Assembly (NCBI GenBank): GCA_963691815.1
Contig: OY829657.1
Coordinates: forward strand, 19,981,853-20,045,852
Length of the DNA: 64,000 bases
Reading direction: 5' to 3'
Origin: Echiichthys vipera
Taxonomy: Eukaryota; Chordata; Actinopteri; Perciformes; Trachinidae
Part shown: positions 59,501 through 64,000 of the stretch, piece by piece
Position numbering within the stretch: position 1 is the stretch's first letter
Layout: each line of letters starts with the position of its first letter
Program-made: the position numbers and the translations under genes
Notes under the pieces: model-generated
Database searches by the model: none
Seen by the model: the letters and a program-made list of their open reading frames with translations, nothing else
What the model was told of the DNA's origin: nothing

Positions 59501-61435
59501 ATTCAAGGATACTATGCACAGCGCTGTGGTAGCGACTTGTCAATCACAAGGGCTCCAAAGCATACCCTTCATTATCATCCAATTTACTGTAAATGGTAAC
59601 ATTATTTACAAAATGAACAACATGCTTTTTTAAAGAAGACTGAAACGATAAACTCATTAAGAAAATGTTTACTTAGATAGTAAATCGTGTGAGAAATAGG
59701 GTTATTTTCTCATTGACTTCTATACAGTGAGACTTCTTTTTACACTACTGGATTTACAATGAGGTTTGCAGGAATTTAAAGATGTAAAGCTCAACTGTGT
59801 AATCCAAGAAGTGTCAGAAACATCCTTTTTTGAGATAATTGTAATATTGATAAATTGCATTGATAAACTAACAGCAGAGGAACGAATGTGCTGTGGAAGA
59901 AGAGACACCTGACTCAGTGACCTGACAGGACCTTTAAAAAGACATATGCGCCCGCCACAGTATCAACACTATTCATTTCACTCTTTTTCTGTGCTTGATT
60001 GGTTCTTTTTGACCCCTTCAAATAAAAATCAGTATGTATAGGCGACTTGATCATTTGCAGAAGACGCCGCCCTCGCCAGACAAATCCAGCTCTGACAAAA
60101 ATAGACACTTGTGCCCTATTTCCTGCTGTGCTGTCCATCAAAAAGGACTTTGTTTCTCACATGAAGAAACTGTGAAAACTTTTTTTGGTGTGTGGATAGT
60201 TAACGACTTCTTCTGCATTATTGATGACGGTTGATACAAGCGATGAATAATGCACCAGCCACTTAGGTTCTGCTGGTGGAAAATGGGTTTCATATGGGAT
60301 CTTGTAAAACACGGAGGAGTATCACAATCTGGCCAGCTCTTCCAGCGTGTTGGAAGATGTAAGAGCTTAATTTTCAACAACAGAAAGGTCCCCAAGATGG
60401 TAAATATCATCAAGTTGCCTGCTTAATATTTCAAACTGTGTTCTCTGAGGGCTGCGGCAGTGCGTGTAAACAACTGAAACCTTTCATGTTAGAGTCTCTC
60501 GTTACTGATGACTGTAGGGGAAAAACACAATCAGTAATCAAGCTGCGCAAAATGACATTCATTTTAACTATTTTTCATTGTAGGGCTTGAGTACATAGAA
60601 GTTGTTTGTTTGGTGTTTTCTGTCACCAAAACTTGACCTCTACCTCGGTTTACGCCTGTTTACAGTGATTAACTAAATGACTGTGTATTACACAAAGGAT
60701 TAAATGAGGCTAAAGAGACTGTTTAAAGCACACAAGAGAAAGTGCTTAACGCGGAAGCTCTGAGACAGAGCGATGCCACTTTAAAAATCCTCCGAGCGGT
60801 AACGCAGCTTTTTGAAAGTAGGTTATGTGAACTCAAAATCTATCTTTACTGTGGAAACTTTTATGTGTGTTTTTTAATTAGCTTGAGGAGTAATGCTTTT
60901 CCTTTGCTGTAGCAGTGACATTACACCTACCTCCCTCTTTCCTTGCACTTCCCACTTCCTAGTGGGGGCTTTAATCCAAATTGGCTCTGACGCCTCTCTG
61001 ACATCCGCGCTTCCCTGTGACAGATTGGCTGATCGGCCGCAGAGAGAAAATGAAACGCGCCGAACGGCCCTGGAGCTGCTTGTGAATTATTCATGCTATG
61101 CACGTGTTCCCGCTCAGCTTAATTACTGAGATGATTAGTGCTCCCAAATAGCAGGGACCTCCTTAATCCCCCCACCACCTCAACAAATCCTCTGTAGCTC
61201 AATGCAAACATGATGCTTTTATTTCGACTGTCCCTGAACAAACTGGAATGTGCGTTTTATTAATGTCGGTGAAGAAATGCACAAACTCAAACTCTTATAA
61301 GGGCCTAATGATAGTTCTCATTAATCATATGAGAAATTATGGAAATCTCTTCATGTTGCACACAATTGACTGTTTGCCAAGAGTTTTGAGACATTCTTTA
61401 GCCTTTTTATTCATAAAACATAAGAGCAAGAGTGT

Positions 61436-61680
61436 AAGGAATGGATCGAACAATGTGTTTATCTGCTTTAAAGTAAGCTGCAAACGTTAGCGTGCCAAGT
61501 TAACTAGCTTACTACCTACAACATTTTATACCGAGTGGTATCTCTCTCAAACTATAAGGAATGGATTAGCAGTGTGTTTGTGTGTCTGCTATAACAAAAG
61601 CTGTAGGCGTTAGCATGTCCGGCTAAATAGCTTACTACCTACAGCAGCATGTGAACTGCATTCATTAGCATGTTCAGCTA
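61436..61680 (+). repeat. Two-copy tandem duplication (unit about 120 bp)
   Basis: AAGGAATGGAT(C/T), a TGTGTTT...CTGCT word, GCGTTAGC or ACGTTAGC and TAGCTTACTACCTACA occur twice in the same order. The copies have diverged. A third, shorter echo (TTAGCATGTTCAGCTAACTA) follows. Confidence 0.6.
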
Positions 61681-63331
61681 ACTAGCTTGCTACAGTATCA
61701 AAGAAGCACATAACTGGCTAAGTTTTCAAACTACTGAACCATCAGCTAATGAGCTAATGCTAGCTACAGCTGAGAAATATTGTCGTATTGTCAATTCTTG
61801 TCAAAATAATCAGTCGTCTGCTAATGAGAAGTTTTGTTTGTTTCTGTTTCTTTTATAACAGTCTAAAAAATAAGAATTATGAGGCTACATATGCCACCAC
61901 TGTTAACTGCATGTGGGTCATGTTAGGAAAAAAAACTACACCTGTCAAATCTCAAACTGTGATGCTTGGGTGTCGGCCCCGTAGTGCTCTCTAACCTATT
62001 TTTCACAAAGTCTGTCTTTCCATATGTCGACCTGCCGGCCATGGCACTGTTGTCTTTACCAAGCAGGAAGTAGCCATAGGCTGTTCAGAAATAAAACAGC
62101 ATCTACTTTCATGGCACGTTCTGACCTGGTTTTGAGGAGTGAGCTGTGCAGGCTCTGGAACAGACACTGCGGAAAAACCCCTCCAGACAGTCAAGTGCTT
62201 TTCATTTCATCTGCTCTGTCACTGAACGCACGCTGACTGTTAACTGGGCGAGGCGAAGGCAGGAGCTCCCTCAGCGTCCATCAGTGTATCACAGAGAGGA
62301 AAATGAGAAAATGAACTCCAATTTAGGACAGATGAAAGGGCAGGTGTGAGTGACCGGGCTGATGTGTGATGAAACCGACAGTCTGAGGAAACAATTTTGG
62401 ATGACTTGAGTGTGAGTGGCAGGATCTTAAAACGACGATGGAGCTTGACTTAGAAAGTAGTCTCATGTCAGTATCATCTTCAGCGTCTGATTCACGTTCT
62501 CCCTGAGAGTTTGATGCAAAGATGTTTCATATCTGAATTTACATATGAAGCAAGCAGCTGGCTAGCTTAGCATAAGACTGGAACCAACTACCAAAAAAAT
62601 GACCAAACTTACAAACTGTGACACAAAAGTCACTATACCTGTTTAGCTAGCTTTATTGCTGGTTTCCTGTTTCATAAATGAGAATCAGCTACTTTATTTA
62701 TGCCATTTGAACATATTTTAGTGACATTTTAGACATTGCCATTGTTTCTTTTTTAATTTTATAGATTTAATAATGAAAACATCATTAGCTGCAGCTCTAA
62801 AATCCACGTCCTTAAGGCCTGTTTGTGACAAACTACCATGGAAGAAACTTACAGTTCATATGTTTTCTTTCATGCAGGTCTCTTGAGACTTTGAAATAAG
62901 AGTCCCAAGTTAACAAAGAGGAAGTTTCTTAAAGGAAAGTTTACATTTCAGTCTTTGCTCAGCTGTTACCGTCTCAGTCTGTCCCTTGGTGCAGTAGACT
63001 CACGCTAGCGGCAGCTGTCATTGTTTCCCAAACGCTGAGGTCAAAGGTCATCTGTTGGCCCCCGCAGACAGATTCCCATTTGACCGGCTAACGTCAGATG
63101 CCAGGAGCTGCGTTGACACAGAGTTGTTTTCACAGCGTTTTTCACTGTATCAGCTAGTTTCAGGTTTTATTGCTCGCTTCCGTAGTTGAAGGGATTTTTT
63201 TTCTTTTAGCTCGATAGCGCTCCCCAAGTTGACGGTTGTTCACTCAACCAAACGAGGTTCCCACAGGGTCAGGCCGCGTCCTCTTGCTCCACCACCTTCT
63301 TGTTCACATAACCTCGTTTCACATACATGCA

Positions 63332-63347
63332 CACCCCCCCCCCCCCC
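63332..63347 (+). repeat. C homopolymer tract
   Basis: A run of about 14-16 C in ACACC(C)nTTTCC. Exact length uncertain. Confidence 0.7.
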
Positions 63348-64000
63348 TTTCCATTTGTGTGTCATTGCAGACGACCAAAGCAATGGTATTTCCCATCACA
63401 TGCACAGAGCTCTTTTCAGCATGACCAGGGACTCTAATCCAATAATAAAACCATGCAACAGTCAAGTGCTTGTTTTTGTGCATTAATCATCTTAGTTTTA
63501 GTTGTAAATGTCATTTTCTGTCAGAATAAAGCTGAGAGTTCACTTTGTCTCATGGGTGAACACTTTGACTCTTGAAAATGTCAGTTTCTCAGCAACAATA
63601 AAAAGCAGCTTTGTTTGGGAGCTGACCATTTTGAGTTAATCCAAACTTAAAAAACAGACTAACTTAGAGTTGGGAGATTTTCACAGCATGGCGGCAGTAA
63701 ATAGGTGGTTTATATTGAACTGAGCAGGCCACACTGACCTGGACATCTGCATCTAAAATAAATTAGGAAGCTTTCCTGTCAGTCCTAAAGGTCTCGTACA
63801 TGGTTTCATGTGTTTCTGCATGAAACTAAATGTTGAGGCGGGATAAGAGAGTTAAAAAAGTAAAAACAAAAAAAACTACAGATTGAACCTGATTCAATCA
63901 TTGGTGTCGAGAAATACTTGCTTGAGCCCTTGGAGTGGGAGAGAGCTGCAGATAAATCATGTTACCAGGGCTGCTGTTTATTTGGTTTCATTCAGTTTAA

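Larger units (their letters stand above)
53546..64000 (+). other. trim9: trim9 intron 1 (5' part)
   Basis: Starts with GTACGTGCG. No stretch that could encode the TRIM9 coiled coil was found, so exon 2 is outside the window. Contents: a repeat also present near 32650 (at about 55905-55960, GACTGTAAAACCAAAACAA type), a two-copy tandem duplication (61436-61680), a fragment with GGCTAGCTTAGCATA (about 62560-62660), a C14 tract (63332-63347), and unique AT-rich DNA. The stretch 60990-61200 looks like a candidate conserved non-coding element. Confidence 0.75.

Noticed and set aside
53546..64000. Second trim9 exon inside the window
   Set aside because: Searched for the expected coiled-coil coding sequence after KLHK (of the type SQLSQALN...AKEFL) and found none in any frame.

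Overview
The window is vertebrate nuclear DNA, almost certainly from a ray-finned (teleost) fish and probably a percomorph; the percomorph part is inference from the repeat families. Reasons: spliced genes with GT-AG introns, two proteins that align with vertebrate TMX1 and TRIM9, and dense short remnants of fish-type transposons (Harbinger, hAT, TTAA-flanked, RTE/Rex3-like and L2-like tails, a tRNA-derived SINE, a solo LTR). There are no bacterial genes, CRISPR arrays, tRNA or rRNA genes.

Two protein-coding genes can be supported. (1) tmx1, minus strand, is complete: eight coding exons between 22172 and 27380, total 954 coding bases, 317 codons plus stop. It encodes an ER thioredoxin-like membrane oxidoreductase with a CPAC active site. 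(2) trim9, plus strand, is represented by its first coding exon (52703-53545, 281 codons, phase 0 donor), encoding the RING, linker and both B-boxes of the neuronal E3 ligase. The rest of trim9 lies beyond the right edge, so 53546-64000 is intron 1. The two genes are divergent, with start codons about 25.3 kb apart. TMX1 and TRIM9 are also neighbours in divergent orientation in human 14q22.1 (established knowledge), which supports both calls.

Layout: 1-20100 is intergenic DNA on the 3' side of tmx1, with no convincing exon. It holds dispersed repeats, a solo LTR (5061-5452), a SINE with a 10-bp target duplication (9047-9241) and a nested stack of transposons (15250-17596). About 20100-22171 is the probable tmx1 3'UTR and flank. 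22172-27380 is tmx1. 27450-52435 is the divergent intergenic region with several datable TE insertions (28009-28039, 28851-29377, 31026-31667, 33699-34212), RecQ-like helicase gene fragments, and a 101-bp GT repeat. 52436-52702 is the trim9 promoter and 5'UTR, with three CCAAT boxes. The remainder is trim9 exon 1 and intron 1.

I see no clearly new biological system. The observations most worth following are the loss in this TMX1 of the two cysteines that are palmitoylated in the human protein, the expanded charged TMX1 tail, the intact TRIM9 phosphodegron, and the several insertions-within-insertions whose target duplications can be read directly.
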